Assembly (NCBI GenBank): GCA_026260175.1
Contig: JAKCWW010005648.1
Coordinates: 3,529-31,047, forward strand
DNA: 27,519 bases
Direction of reading: 5' to 3'
DNA from: Reticulitermes lucifugus
Lineage: Eukaryota; Arthropoda; Insecta; Blattodea; Rhinotermitidae
The position numbers and the translations under genes are program-made. Positions 9,840-19,881 of the stretch are shown piece by piece. The notes beneath the pieces are model-generated. The model saw only the letters and a program-made list of their open reading frames with translations. It did no database searches and had not been told where the DNA came from. Every line of letters begins with the position of its first letter. The first letter of the stretch is position 1.

Positions 9840-9950
9840 TTTTATGTGAAGAGCAGGCAGCGACTCCGGATAGGATGGGCGGAAGGTCTTCAGTCAAACG
9901 TCTGCCACATCTCTGCTTATTTCTCTTAATGGAGACTTTGTTTCCTGCCG
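9840..9950 (+). CDS. Candidate first coding exon with signal-peptide-like sequence
   Basis: A 111-nt GC-richer block lies between a fair acceptor (TTATTGTGCTTTACAG, ending 9839) and a strong donor (CCG, then GTAAGT at 9951-9956). An ATG at 9875 with A at -3 and G at +4 opens 25 codons plus one base. The peptide has a basic start (R4, K8, R9), a hydrophobic run LCLFLLM (13-19) and an LFPA end at 22-25, which looks like a secretory signal peptide. The phase-1 donor is typical of signal-peptide exons that join extracellular domains. E20 inside the hydrophobic region is atypical. The frame is also open upstream of the acceptor to 9746, with in-frame ATGs at 9800 and 9806, so an unspliced or longer first exon (9800-9950) is an alternative. 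No downstream exon is recognised here. The protein family is unknown. Confidence 0.35.
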
Positions 9951-10029
9951 GTAAGTAGGAGTACATGATTTTATTATTACGTTATTTATTTCCATTTGTT
10001 TACATTTACAGAGACGTTAGGCATCTACC

Positions 10030-10745
10030 TTGTGTCCTAATGTGACTTCGTGCAGTTTTGTGAGTTGTTTGTCAAACTACACAGTCTCACATCACAGAGT
10101 ACCGTGTGTAAGCCTCATTTGCAGTGCAGTGAATACTTCGCATTGCACATAACAAGTGTTTCGCTTTTTCGTCTCAGCCGTTATTAACACAAAAGCAGTA
10201 AGACTACACTCATACACACACACACACACGCACGCATGTCTGTAATATTAAAAGGATGCTGATTTTCTTCCATGTTGCCTCAAATAAGGCTGCATTGATT
10301 AGTTTATTATTTACATATCATGTGCTGAAAATAAGAAGATTTTGGGTGTTCAGAATTTCGAGGTTACATTTTACTGACTTCTAACCCTGTGCGGTTTAAA
10401 GGATGTTTTACCGAACTACGTATTTTTACATCACAGTTTATCGTACCTAATGTCACACTCACCGCTGTGAGAATTTCAAATTTCACATGGCAAGTGTTAA
10501 TTCTACATTACAATATTCTTCTCAGCGAATGTGCACATGAATATAAACTGGTCTTTAATATTATAAGGATATCGATTTTCTTCCATACGGCCTTCGTTGT
10601 GGGTAAAATATGTCGAACATTACTTCAAAAATGAGGTTTAAATGTAAAATGAGTTTGATTATTCAGAGTTTCAAAAAATACTATTCTCCTGTACGTCACA
10701 TAGTGTAGTTTAATGGATGGTTAGTGGCTACTCTTCTACCGTGAA
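10030..10745 (+). repeat. Cryptic ~313-bp tandem duplication, about 2.3 units
   Basis: Landmarks recur at a constant offset: AGGATGCTGATTTTCTTCCA at 10253 and AGGATATCGATTTTCTTCCA at 10566 (313 bp apart); TTCAGAATTTC near 10350 and TTCAGAGTTTC near 10662; GGTTTAAAGGATG at 10393 and AGTTTAATGGATG at 10707. The CAAGTGT...TCTCAGC segment is also shared. Units are heavily diverged and the third is partial. It begins about 80 bp after the candidate exon, within its presumed intron. Confidence 0.65.
10214..10236. repeat. (CA)n microsatellite
   Basis: About nine CA units followed by CGCACGCA. It sits inside the first 313-bp unit and is absent from the second, so it arose after the duplication. Confidence 0.85.
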
Positions 10746-11730
10746 GATGGGTGTAATAGATTCTTCAGAAACATTAACAAACTTTCGAAATAAAGTTTCT
10801 ACATCCCAGCAGACAGTAATTGTTACATCACCGGCGTATTTCTAATCATACATGTTCAGAATCTGATGTCGTATTCAGTAATTATTTGCTTCGAAGGATT
10901 CGAAAAGAGAAGGAACGGCAGGTTGAAAATTTCTTCTTAAAGCCGCTCTCTAAATTTGACAATATTAAATTATAAGTATCAATTATTTACGCTCTATATA
11001 TGTGAGTGTATCGAATGGATTCTTTTAAAATGATTACAAACCACAGAATTTTATTCTGTGCTGCTCTCATGAAAATTTATTGCTATTCCAGTGTATCGAA
11101 ACTTCCCGTATTGAACTGTAAGTCAGAATGAAATATCAGTGGTAGCCAACGTGTTATCTTGCAATAAATTATCGAAAAACGTATGCAGTTTTTACTTTAT
11201 GTAGATCCGTGTCTGCGATTATATGTCATGCCTTGTTCCTAGAGAAAGAAGTTACGAAAACTTTCCTTCAATCGATGGTAGCCAAGATGTTCAACATAAG
11301 GTATAACTGTAAAAAATTAAGACAAATAAGAAAACTAAAGTATTTTTTATTATAACATTTACAAATTTAAACAAAATGTAATTAGTTGTAATCTGCCCAG
11401 CGAAAGTCAAGACCTTAAACTTTTCTGAATTTGAAAGCGGAAGTGATGTTAAGCGTACAGTTGACGTCATAGCTCCAGTCATTCGCAATTACCTTTAGTT
11501 TTTAAGCGTGTGACTTTCTGAACTCTCCGTTAATTACAGTTACTTACGCAAGTACATAGAAATCTGAATACTACAAAAAATGTAGATTAATGTTAATTAC
11601 TTTTCCGAGAAATACAACTAGTTCTTACGTCAAGGCTAAATTGATAGTGGTAGAAAAGTAAATCTGGTGTTAACGCAAAAGTCAAATTTGCCAGTTCGAA
11701 TTCCGATATTGGTGTAAGATATATTTTTTT
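10746..11730. other. AT-rich stretch, nothing recognised
   Basis: No gene or clear repeat. A small hairpin (CACAGAAT/ATTCTGTG) lies at about 11042-11060. The 65-codon minus ORF 11291-11488 has no recognisable features. Confidence 0.5.
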
Positions 11731-11982
11731 TGTGGCGCTAAAGCGCAACTCGGCCCTACACCATATCGTTTATAAGGTTTTTAAGTCACATACAATTAGA
11801 CGCACTCACACGGCAGGTCTCCTCTGAACGAGTGATCAGCTCGTCTCAGAAGCCGCTACCAAACAACACACAACAAACCCAAGAGAAGAACAACCAAACC
11901 CCAGTGGGATTCGAATCCGCGATCCCAGCAATCAAGAGGCTGCAGAACTACGCTTTAGATCGCACGGCCACGGTGATCGGCG
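11724..11982 (-). mobile_element. tRNA-derived SINE, family A, near full length
   Basis: On the minus strand the head is at about 11982. An A-box region follows (GTGGCCGTGCGATCT, 11957-11971), then a B box GGATTCGAATCC at 11907-11918. The body is shared with the copy at 20147-20385 (ACGAGCTGATCACTCGTTC-type block), and the element ends in a GCGCTAAAGCGC stem-loop (11735-11746) next to an eight-base A tail (T8 on plus). The terminal stem-loop plus A tail is what a LINE reverse transcriptase would be expected to recognise. The plus ORF 11832-12026 across it is meaningless. Confidence 0.7.
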
Positions 11983-12894
11983 GTAAAATGTTCATGATAT
12001 ATTGTATTCGCCGAAGTACTCATTAAACTGCTGAATTATATTCCGAGGTTTCAGTTACACGTTTACGAATTTTTTTGTGAATCATTGGCGGGGATATAAA
12101 TGCGAGATAAACAGGTTTGCTCTCATTTTTCGGTAATTTATTGTGTTACAAATTCAATATACAGAGCAAGTTCACTTCTCTGCCTATCAGTTATATTCCT
12201 CCAGTCTCTTTAGCCAAATTCGGAAAATTTTAAGGAAGATTTTTGTGCTACCCCCAAAGTTATTGAACGTTAAAATCTAGAGGTAAGAATGTGTACCGCC
12301 TACTGCAAAGTCAAGAAACGTTTCGTCTTGCTACGCGGTATATTTATGTGTTTTTGTATTTTCGGTCAATAAACACCGATCATTTCCCTAACAACTTCAA
12401 CCGACTCTTTATTTTTGGGAATCGAACTGTTTGTCTGCGAGAGTAGCTGAATTTTATATGCAATTTGGATAAAAGTCAGTCTTCAAAGGTTTATAGTCCT
12501 ACTTCTTTTGATGACTACTGCTTAGTTAATGAGGTTATTGATCTTTCGTAGAACGGAAAGAGCAAAAGCCAGTCACCTGCCACCCAAGCAAGTAGGAAAA
12601 AATTTGACGGGGTAAATTTGTTAACGCTTTGCAAACTTGACTCACACGGTCGAAACATTATCTTTGTGAAATACGGAATTTGGTGCCACATTTTGATGCT
12701 TTCTAGTAGCGTACAAACTGGTCGTCTTTGGCATCACTCTATATCCCTGCCTAGGGATTGTGCAAATTTTTGAAGAATTAGTGCAATGGGTGGAAAATTC
12801 TTTACTGATTTTCCTCGACTGAACTTAACACCGTTGATTCATTATGTTGCCAGCTTTGGACTCTATTTTTGTCGGACGATTATGCAGAGACATT
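11983..12894. other. Unassigned stretch between two SINEs
   Basis: No gene is recognised. The part around 12230-12400 has balanced composition and a short inverted GAAACGTTTC, but I cannot assign it. Confidence 0.4.
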
Positions 12895-13085
12895 TAGGTC
12901 TGATGTACGGTGGCTTTTGCTGAGAACTGAGTGGTCGTCCCAGCCGCTTTATTCCCAGGTAAGCCTTCTATATTCATTGGACAGGAAAGGGGGCAGACCT
13001 CAGGGGCCAGCCTGAACGCTGTGGACACTTGCTGTTAGCTGGGATTCAACCGCGTATTTCTCGGTCTCCCACAACTTGGGCGCAG
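12895..13085 (-). mobile_element. tRNA-derived SINE, family B, copy 2
   Basis: Minus-strand B box GGTTGAATCCC at 13041-13051, with an A-box-like segment near 13062-13078. Downstream comes the family body (GGCCCCTGAGGTCTGCCCCC block, then ACCTGGGAATAAAGCGGCTG at 12943-12962), also found in the 2838 and 17770 copies. The 83-codon plus ORF starting at 13076 merely abuts it. Confidence 0.65.
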
Positions 13086-13089
13086 CCCC

Positions 13090-13660
13090 CATGGGCAATA
13101 TCAGCTCCCACTGTCAGGGGAGTATTTTTTATAATGTTAAGTACCTGAATCATATTCCACTTGTCAATACCTCAGCAGTGCAGAAATGTAAATATACTCT
13201 TATATTTGGATTTTCCGTAAGACTGGTTTGCTGGGTAAAACATCACAATGAACGTGAGAGATTCTGCAGCACTGGGCACTGGTGTGACCTCACATTTTAC
13301 ACATATTTTACTCCGAAAGTAGATTAATGGAAAATTTTTATAAATCTCTGTAGGTGTGGTAAATGAAACAGAGCTGTTCATGAAATCCCCCCTACAGTTG
13401 TACTTACGACAAACACAAAGATGGAACTTCAATATAAGTACAGCCGTTTGGCTGCAGCAGCACGCCTCTAGCTCCGTAAAGTGTAATTAATTATACAGCC
13501 ATCAAACACTTACTCTGAACATTTCTATTTAGAGAACAAATGGATCCGCACAACAAGAATTGAATACTGTTAGTATAATTTATAACGCTTGGGAAGCTTT
13601 TGATATGCGCTTCAAGGATAGTAAAATCATCATCGGGGGAAGCTTTACGCAATGGATTTG
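13090..13660. other. Unassigned stretch before the minisatellite
   Basis: Overlapping ORFs at 13076-13327 (plus) and 13172-13432 (minus) are mutually antisense and unrecognised. No exon is supported. Confidence 0.4.
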
Positions 13661-13664
13661 TCCT

Positions 13665-14630
13665 TGTGTCAGTCTGTACGTAGCGGACTCGTCATCGGAT
13701 GAGTCTGTATGTAGTAAAGACGCCATCGGATGGGCCTCTACGTCGTAGAATCTTCATCGCGTCTGTCAATAGTAGAGTCGTCATCTGGTATGTTCATAGC
13801 ATAGTCATTGTGTTGATACCTGCGTACTACAGCCGTCAACGCGTAAGCCTGTCAGTAGTAGAGTCGTCATCTGGTATGTTCATAGCATAGTCATTGTGTT
13901 GATAGGTGCGTACTACAGCCGTCAACGCGTAAGCCTGTCAATAGTATAGTCGTCATCTGGTATGTTCATAGTATAGTCGTCATTGTGTTGATACGTGCGT
14001 ACTACAGCCGTCAACGCGTAAGTCTGTCAGTAGTAGAGCCGTCATCTGGTATGTTCATAGCATAGTCATTGTGTTGATAGGTGCGTACTACAGCCGTCAA
14101 CGCGTAAGCCTGTCAATAGTATAGTCGTCATTGTGTTGATACGTGCGTACTACAGCCGTCAACGCGTAAGTCTGTCAGTAGTAGAGCCGTCATCGTGTGT
14201 GTACGTCATACAGTCATCATTATTTAAATTTGTACGTACTAGACTCGTCATCGGGTGAGTCTACACGTAGTGGGCTCTTTATTGTGTAAGTCTGCACATA
14301 GTAGAGTCGTCATCGGGTAAGTCTGTACCTGGCTCAGGCGGTTAGTTGTCGGCCTCTCACCACGCAGGCCCGGGTTCGATCCCGGGTCAGTCCATGTGAA
14401 ATTTGTGATGGACAAAGTGGCACTGCGACAGGTTTTTCCCCGAATACTTCGGTTTTCCCTGTCAATTTCATTCTACCGGTGCTCCATTACTTGGAAAAAT
14501 AAAAAAATGGTTATCACAGGATTGCACAATAAGCTTTAAGGCTGCGGTGCGTCCGTAGCTTCTGCTTCGGGGCCCTTCTCCACAAAAAAAAGTCTGTACC
14601 TGGTATAGAGGTTATCGTGTGAGGCTAAAA
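13665..14630 (+). repeat. Minisatellite with 86-bp higher-order unit
   Basis: The basic unit is about 27-31 bp, of the form GTCTGTACGTAGTAGACTCG followed by TCATCGGGTGA. In the core, three different basic units form an 86-bp higher-order unit. The CTGTCA landmark recurs at 13763, 13849, 13935, 14024, 14110 and 14172 (spacings 86, 86, 89, 86, 62), the exceptions being a 3-bp insertion and a 24-bp deletion. Diverged single units flank both sides (13670-13760 and 14190-14320). The core is more homogeneous than the edges, as expected from unequal exchange. A SINE at 14319-14603 interrupts the right edge and one unit resumes after it. Confidence 0.85.
14319..14603 (+). mobile_element. tRNA-derived SINE, family C, with 14-bp TSD
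   Basis: AAGTCTGTACCTGG occurs at 14319-14332 and at 14590-14603, a 14-bp target-site duplication. An A box TGGCTCAGGCGG (14330-14341) and a near-perfect B box GGTTCGATCCC (14373-14383) lie 43 nt apart. A non-tRNA body follows, with a ...TTTTTCCCCGAATACTTCGG block, then an A8-type tail. This is the youngest-looking SINE in the window: promoter boxes, tail and duplication are all intact. It landed inside the minisatellite, so the array is older than the insertion. A 3'-part relative lies at 24340-24432 on the minus strand. Confidence 0.9.
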
Positions 14631-16040
14631 AGGTAGTCGGTCGGCTTTAATCGTTTTTATCACTCTTCATCCCATTACTTTTACCATGATAACAATGTCA
14701 AACAGTGAGGCTTCGCTTTGCCTCAGTATATTTCTATATTTTTAGTCCTGTTTCTTAAATAAACTCTTCAGAATAGTATATTTTATTACATTAATATTTA
14801 TAACCAGTGCTTTATAATTTTTCTTATAGAAAATATATTAAAATTGTATCGTAGGTGAGACGGACAATTAGAGAGAGAAAGTCAACAGAAATAAACAGTA
14901 TATTTTTTTTCGAAATCCGGAAGAATTATCTTCTTCTTCCGCCTTTTTTATGTTTCCTCGTACAACACTAAGATTGGGTGAGAGCAGTCAGCTTACTTAC
15001 CTAGTATTTTTACAAATGATCTTATTATGTTTCTTGACCTACCGATGCCTGTTTTTCCTTTAATATTTCATACGTTAATTTTGGGTTTAATTGTGTGAAG
15101 TCGTATTTCTGTACTTGATTTATGCATGGTTTTTTCTATTACAATATTATCAGCTCGCATCAGGTTCGTGTTTATCATTTTTGGCATTCTGTTATTTCTA
15201 TCAGCTGTTTAATATACCTTGTATATGCTAATTCATTCCTTACTTTATATTCCCATATATTAAAAATATGGAATTTTTTTAAAATACGGCAACAAATAAA
15301 ACACTCGATTAAGTGTTTGAATGGAAAAAAAACTAAGACCTTAACGTGTCTAACTACTAGTCCAGTTCCTGTCTAAAAATATAGCAGTAAACAACCTGCC
15401 TGAACCGCGCTTTAGATGACTCATAAAGAATGCTATTACGGATTCGCATGCCGGTAGCAAACTCTCTGTTACGATTCTAGCACCATAGCAGCAGTCCAGT
15501 GGCAGTGCGAGAATATATACGACACTGAGCTCCATGCCAATGGATATTTTAGGATTCTTTTAGATGAAGCTTTATTGCTAATCTTATAGGAATTCTAAAA
15601 TTTTAGAGTGGGTTATAAAGTGTGACATGTTTATGACTTCCTCACGCGTTTATATATGAACATTAAACTTTGCGAAGGTAATTTGCAGTACATAAAAATC
15701 TCAATCGATATAGAAGTAAATATGTGTTAAATTACATATAGATATATACAACTATTCAATAAAGTAAAAACTGGTTCATAATGATGGTAATTGTTGAACT
15801 CACGAAGCAGAGCGTATCTTGAGAAGTTAAAAGTCGCTCATCCAGTTAAGGATCCGTCTTGTATGGAACCCAAAGTCATTATTACATTCACAAGAGCACA
15901 CTAGTTGAACACAAATGAATCCAGCCAAAAGTCGCATAAAATACGTGTCTATTTTTCCCTTCCAAGTATGTCGAAATCTTCAAAGATTCTCTTCTATTAA
16001 CATTTCCTTCTAAAATACCGTAAGCTTATATTTTCTCCGC
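14631..16040. other. AT-rich stretch, nothing firmly recognised
   Basis: The 84-codon plus ORF at 15122-15376 and the 61-codon minus ORF at 15350-15535 are unrecognised. A minus-strand donor-like GGTAAGTAAGC occurs near 14995-15005 without a convincing exon. Confidence 0.4.
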
Positions 16041-16298
16041 AGTGCTATATGTCCAGGTTGATTCGCGCATACGGGCGTACTGCAAGCGTGTTGCTTGTAG
16101 GTTACCGGTGTAGCAGGTGCGTGAAGGGAATGCGAATTTAGCAACAAGAAGAAACTTACCCAGGCGGCACCACTAAGCCCTCTCTCCCTCTAAGTGTAGA
16201 CGGAGGGAGGATCGACGCGGCCGTCTTCGTAATTTTCGTGTTGTTCTTTATAATCGCGTTCTTTCCATTCACCTCTTATCCCGCTAAACTCCAAGCTA
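16041..16298. other. CpG-rich patch with a strong minus-strand splice donor
   Basis: CpG dinucleotides are conspicuously frequent (GATTCGCGCATACGGGCGTA at 16060-16079; GATCGACGCGGCCGTCTTCG at 16210-16229) against CpG-poor flanks. On the minus strand CCGCCTGG is followed by GTAAGTTTC (near 16152-16167), a near-consensus donor. One minus frame is open for about 37 codons before it but has no ATG. This could be a promoter-proximal or 5'-UTR exon of a minus-strand gene, or simply a GC-rich repeat edge. Confidence 0.25.
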
Positions 16299-16462
16299 CA
16301 CGCTCGCAGTGCGTCCGTACCCTGACAACATTTGGTGTACACGCTCGCAGTGCGTCCGTACCCTGACAACATTTGGTGTACACGCTCGCAGTACGTCCGT
16401 ACCCTGACAACATTTGGTGTACACGCTCGCAGTACGTCCGTACCCTGACAACATTTGGTGTA
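16299..16462. repeat. Exact 41-bp tandem repeat, four copies
   Basis: Units start at 16299, 16340, 16381 and 16422 and are 41 bp each. All begin CACGCTCGCAGT and end ACATTTGGTGTA. The only variant seen is GTGCGTCC in units 1-2 and GTACGTCC in units 3-4, which suggests two successive doublings. The unit length is not a multiple of three, so the minus-strand ORFs over it (16190-16503) cycle through frames and are artefacts. Confidence 0.95.
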
Positions 16463-16565
16463 GTGCTCAAACTACGAAGCTTCTCATTAGGCAACACTTT
16501 CACAACCTTCTTATTTCTTTTCCTTTAGACCTAAATACTACTCTCAGCACTCTGATGTGTTCTCT

Positions 16566-16603
16566 CAGAGAGAGAGAGAGAGAGACAGACAGAGAGAGAG
16601 AGG
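16566..16603. repeat. (GA)n tract
   Basis: GA dinucleotide run interrupted by GACAGACA, seen directly, followed by purine-rich sequence to about 16615. Confidence 0.9.
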
Positions 16604-16639
16604 AGAGAAAAAGAAACGTCTGATTCCTATGCAGTATAG

Positions 16640-17769
16640 TAGTTAGAATTATGCTTTTGTCTAATTTGATTCTATGTTTTTGCGTAGGAGACGAAAGACA
16701 ACAAACGTGTATTTTGAACTGACTGCAGAAAACATTGCTTTGTGGAAATTTCCAGAAATTTTACTGAGTAGGTTTCGCTGTTAGTACAAATTTCAGCAAA
16801 ACCGTGTATCAAAGTTAATGTATTTGTATATTACTTAACTGTTTATTAAATCTCCTCCTACAGCACGCATCTAACCGTTCACTTGGCTGTTCATTAAATC
16901 TGATCCTGCAGTGCGCGCCTAGATGTTCCTGTACACAGCCTCAGGCAGAGCAACATATACGGGAGTTTCCCCCATATAAACTGCTTTCTGATGTAAGCTT
17001 TTTTGGCATATAAAGTAAATAAACACTATAGGTAGAATTAAAAACGTCGAAGTGAACTATAATAATTTCAATATACCGTTTAAATAGGCACTGCTTGAAA
17101 GCTCATAGACTTAATGGCATTGTGCTTGCTACCGGTCATGAAATACGCAATTACGTAAGTACCTAAAGCGTAATTTTACGCATAATTGATAACATCCTTC
17201 CAACATTTTGAAACTATTTGTTCTGTGCTTTTGGTGGGGGGGGGGAGCGGTAGGATATATTTAAGCACACGCTTGTTATTTTTCGACTTTTCTTTTTCGT
17301 TCTTCTTATGATTATTCTTATTGAAGTATCAGGCTAAAGACTTTGTTACGCCTCCAGTTGAAATCTCCGTCTTTTCGCTTCTGTCCCTATATTTTCCTTA
17401 GCGCTTATATTCAGTTATTAATTCATACGTCTTAGGACTATATAATATATTAGTAAAATACTTCTTCCTTTCTTTTCACTATTATAAATACTTATATATT
17501 TTAAAATTTCTCTTTGGTTTCTAGTATTGTTATTTGTTATCTTGTCGGATAATTTGATTCCAAACAATGATCCTAATCATCTCATTTCCCATGTTTGTAA
17601 TCGCCTCCTAAGACAAGCGTAAATATTTCGTATTTGGAAGGTAATTTTCAAACAACAGCAGCAGCTAAGTCTCGAAACTTTATTCATTAAAACAGGAAAG
17701 CTCATAATGCTTCATTTTTTCCGTCTCAAAATTATGGTGTTATTACATTTCTATAACGTGTTAGCCGCG
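16640..17769. other. AT-rich stretch, nothing recognised
   Basis: No gene. It includes a G10-class homopolymer at about 17235-17245, which may slip in sequencing. Confidence 0.5.
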
Positions 17770-18020
17770 ATAACATATTCGGTATAGAGACCAGGCTACT
17801 GGCTGGACGGTCTGGGATTTGAAGCCCGACTATTTCAAGATATTATTGTATTCTCCAAAACGGTCAGACCGGCTATGGGACCCACCTAGTGTACTTTTCA
17901 ATGTGTACGGGGTTCTTTCCAGGGGTTAAAACGGCCTGGGCTTGATGTTGACCACTTTACTTCTTCTAGTGCCTACATTAAAAAGGAGTGGAGATATTTT
18001 TATACTCCATGTATGTATGG
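17770..18020 (+). mobile_element. tRNA-derived SINE, family B, copy 3 (most complete)
   Basis: A B-box-like GGATTTGAAGC begins at 17816, with an A-box-like segment about 30-35 nt upstream. The body shares three collinear blocks with the minus-strand copy at 2838-3050: ACCGGCTATGGGACCCACC; TTTCCAGGGGTTAAAACGGC (17917-17936); and a TTAAAAAGGAGTGGAGATAT...ACTCCATG tail. The shared order in three copies defines the family. It encodes no protein. Confidence 0.6.
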
Positions 18021-18133
18021 CGTGAACAGGGGCAAATTTGCTTTCAAGTAATTCCATCTGAGTACGCCAGGTGATTAATGAAATAATTTTTGTATTTTGA
18101 AATCCTTCGATCTTGATTTATTTTGCAAAGGAT

Positions 18134-18168
18134 TTGTGTGCTTGTGTGTGTGTATGTATACGTGTGCG
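18134..18168. repeat. Imperfect (GT)n tract
   Basis: TG-rich alternating run with GTATGTATACGTGTGCG interruptions. Confidence 0.75.
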
Positions 18169-19730
18169 CTCTTCATCGTCGAAAAAGTGACTAATTTAAT
18201 TACTAAATATGATTGTTTATTGTATCTGGTACGTCGACCAGAAGGATGGAATAGCTTCAGAGAACTGTAGCTTGCAGCTGTACATTCCCTAATTCTAACA
18301 TGTCTGCTGCCTAATTACCTGCATCAGACAAACTTCATCTCGATCAGAGCACATTACCTGGCCCTTTCTCATCCCATCTCTCTTACCCCTACAGCATCTC
18401 GCTTCGCATTTCTTCGTTGCGCACTCTCTGTGTGCTCCTCTCTGTCCCTATGCCCCATCCTGCTTTCGTTGTTTGCGAAATTAGCTGCAGGGCTGCTTCT
18501 GTTGAAATTACTTGGAAATTGGAAACTTCCATAAATCTCCACTTCGCAGTCTCATCCAGTGTACGAGTATATACATGTATGTTACATAAGTTATCATATT
18601 AATGACTATGGCAGTGACATCATCAGCCTTTTATTGCCAACAGGATACTGATATTAGGATAGTGTAAATTAGTTGTTACAATTGTATAATGTACTACAAT
18701 TTGTCATGTATCTCAGTACTAATGGTAAACAACTTTCGGATAATTATGACGTGAAAAGTTAGTTAATATATAAGTATGATTGGGTGTGTGTGAACTTGGT
18801 TTAAAGTAGGATTGTCTTGCAAGCGGCTATGGATATTTAGTTCAGCCGCAAAGAGATTAAATTTTATAAAATTTTCTATCTTACTTCACTCATCTTTAAG
18901 GTGTACCACACATGAACACCGTAACTTCCTCTATTATGTTTCTAGCAGTGGTGTTACTAGCAGTACCAGTAGTAGTAGCAGTAGTAGTACTATAGTAATT
19001 GCAGTTTTGAGTTTATTAGGAAAGAGACTTGCGACGTCAAATGGCAGGATATTTAGTGTATAATGAATTTCAAAGCAGCCTATGTGCAATGAAACTATCG
19101 TGACCTGCTACGAGATTCTATTCCGAAAATTGCCTTGTTTAACTGAGGAAAACCACATTAGAGATCATTCAAAATGGGCCTATTCGTATTCCAGACTAAG
19201 ATTTGAACACGGAGCGTAAATAATATGAAGCAGAAGTGATAAACAATCAACTGAGACATTTCTCTTTGCAATATTTTTGTTACCTGTATATGCAGAGAAT
19301 GATTTTATTGGTGTGAAGTCAAGCAAGTGAAGGTAAAATGAAGAAAGCTATTTCTCAAATTAGTTATGGCACGTCTATTACAAATTTTCTGTTCAAAAAT
19401 ATTTCTTCGTGTCAGAGTTCTGAAGAAAACTCTAATGGCCATCTTTCATGTGAGCTCTGGATATGATGTTGCAGTGGTGAAGAAACGTTCACTCTCATAT
19501 AAAGAGTTTCATTATTTTAAATTTTTAATTAATTATATTTACTTTCATATACATTGTGTTCAAATACAAATGACTGATAACAAAAGAAATTTGCATTTTT
19601 TGTGTGACCAGAATAGGCGGTTAGTTAATAGCGTCTTACTTATACCGTGATAACACAAATATTAATTGATCAACTCACACCAACAAATGCACCAAAAGAA
19701 GTTTGTCTCTGATTTCTTTATTAAAAGTTT
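18169..19730. other. Stretch without recognised genes
   Basis: Short plus ORFs at 18417, 18812 and 19366 show no domains; the Ser run in the 18812 ORF comes from a trinucleotide repeat. No SINE boxes or splice-bounded exons are evident. Confidence 0.4.
18958..18993. repeat. Imperfect (AGT)n trinucleotide repeat
   Basis: AGT/AGC triplets, seen directly. Confidence 0.85.
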
Positions 19731-19731
19731 T

Positions 19732-19777
19732 CCCCCATACGCATTTCGGCACTTCTACATTGCCATCATCAGGGGGG
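19732..19777 (-). ncRNA. Hammerhead-ribozyme-like motif of Penelope type
   Basis: Read on the minus strand: CCCCC, CTGATGA, then a 4-bp stem GGCA/TGCC around a 9-nt loop, GAAA, a self-complementary ATGCGTAT, then GGGGG. The CTGATGA and GAAA boxes are both intact, and the C5 and G5 flanks could form stem I, giving a three-way junction. One extra U sits between CTGATGA and stem II, and the base after the minimal stem III is G rather than the required A, C or U, so cleavage activity is doubtful. Minimal-stem-III hammerheads that work as dimers are known from Penelope-like retroelements. Confidence 0.45.
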
Positions 19778-19851
19778 TTGTTGGAGTTTGTACACAGACC
19801 AATGTTCTTTGTTACATCAGAACAGTTGAGTCAGTATTCGTTATTACCACT

Positions 19852-19881
19852 TTGTATAAAATTGTATAAAATTGTATAATA
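19852..19881. repeat. Three-copy 10-bp tandem repeat
   Basis: TTGTATAAAA twice, then TTGTATAATA, in direct tandem. Confidence 0.85.

Noticed and set aside
14950-15110. Minus-strand exon ending at GGTAAGTAAGC
   Set aside because: No acceptor or sustained open frame upstream; the area is low-complexity and AT-rich.
16190-16503. Overlapping minus-strand ORFs with repeated CCQG/VVRVRT peptides
   Set aside because: They are translations of the 41-bp tandem repeat, whose unit length is not a multiple of three; the reading frame shifts each unit.
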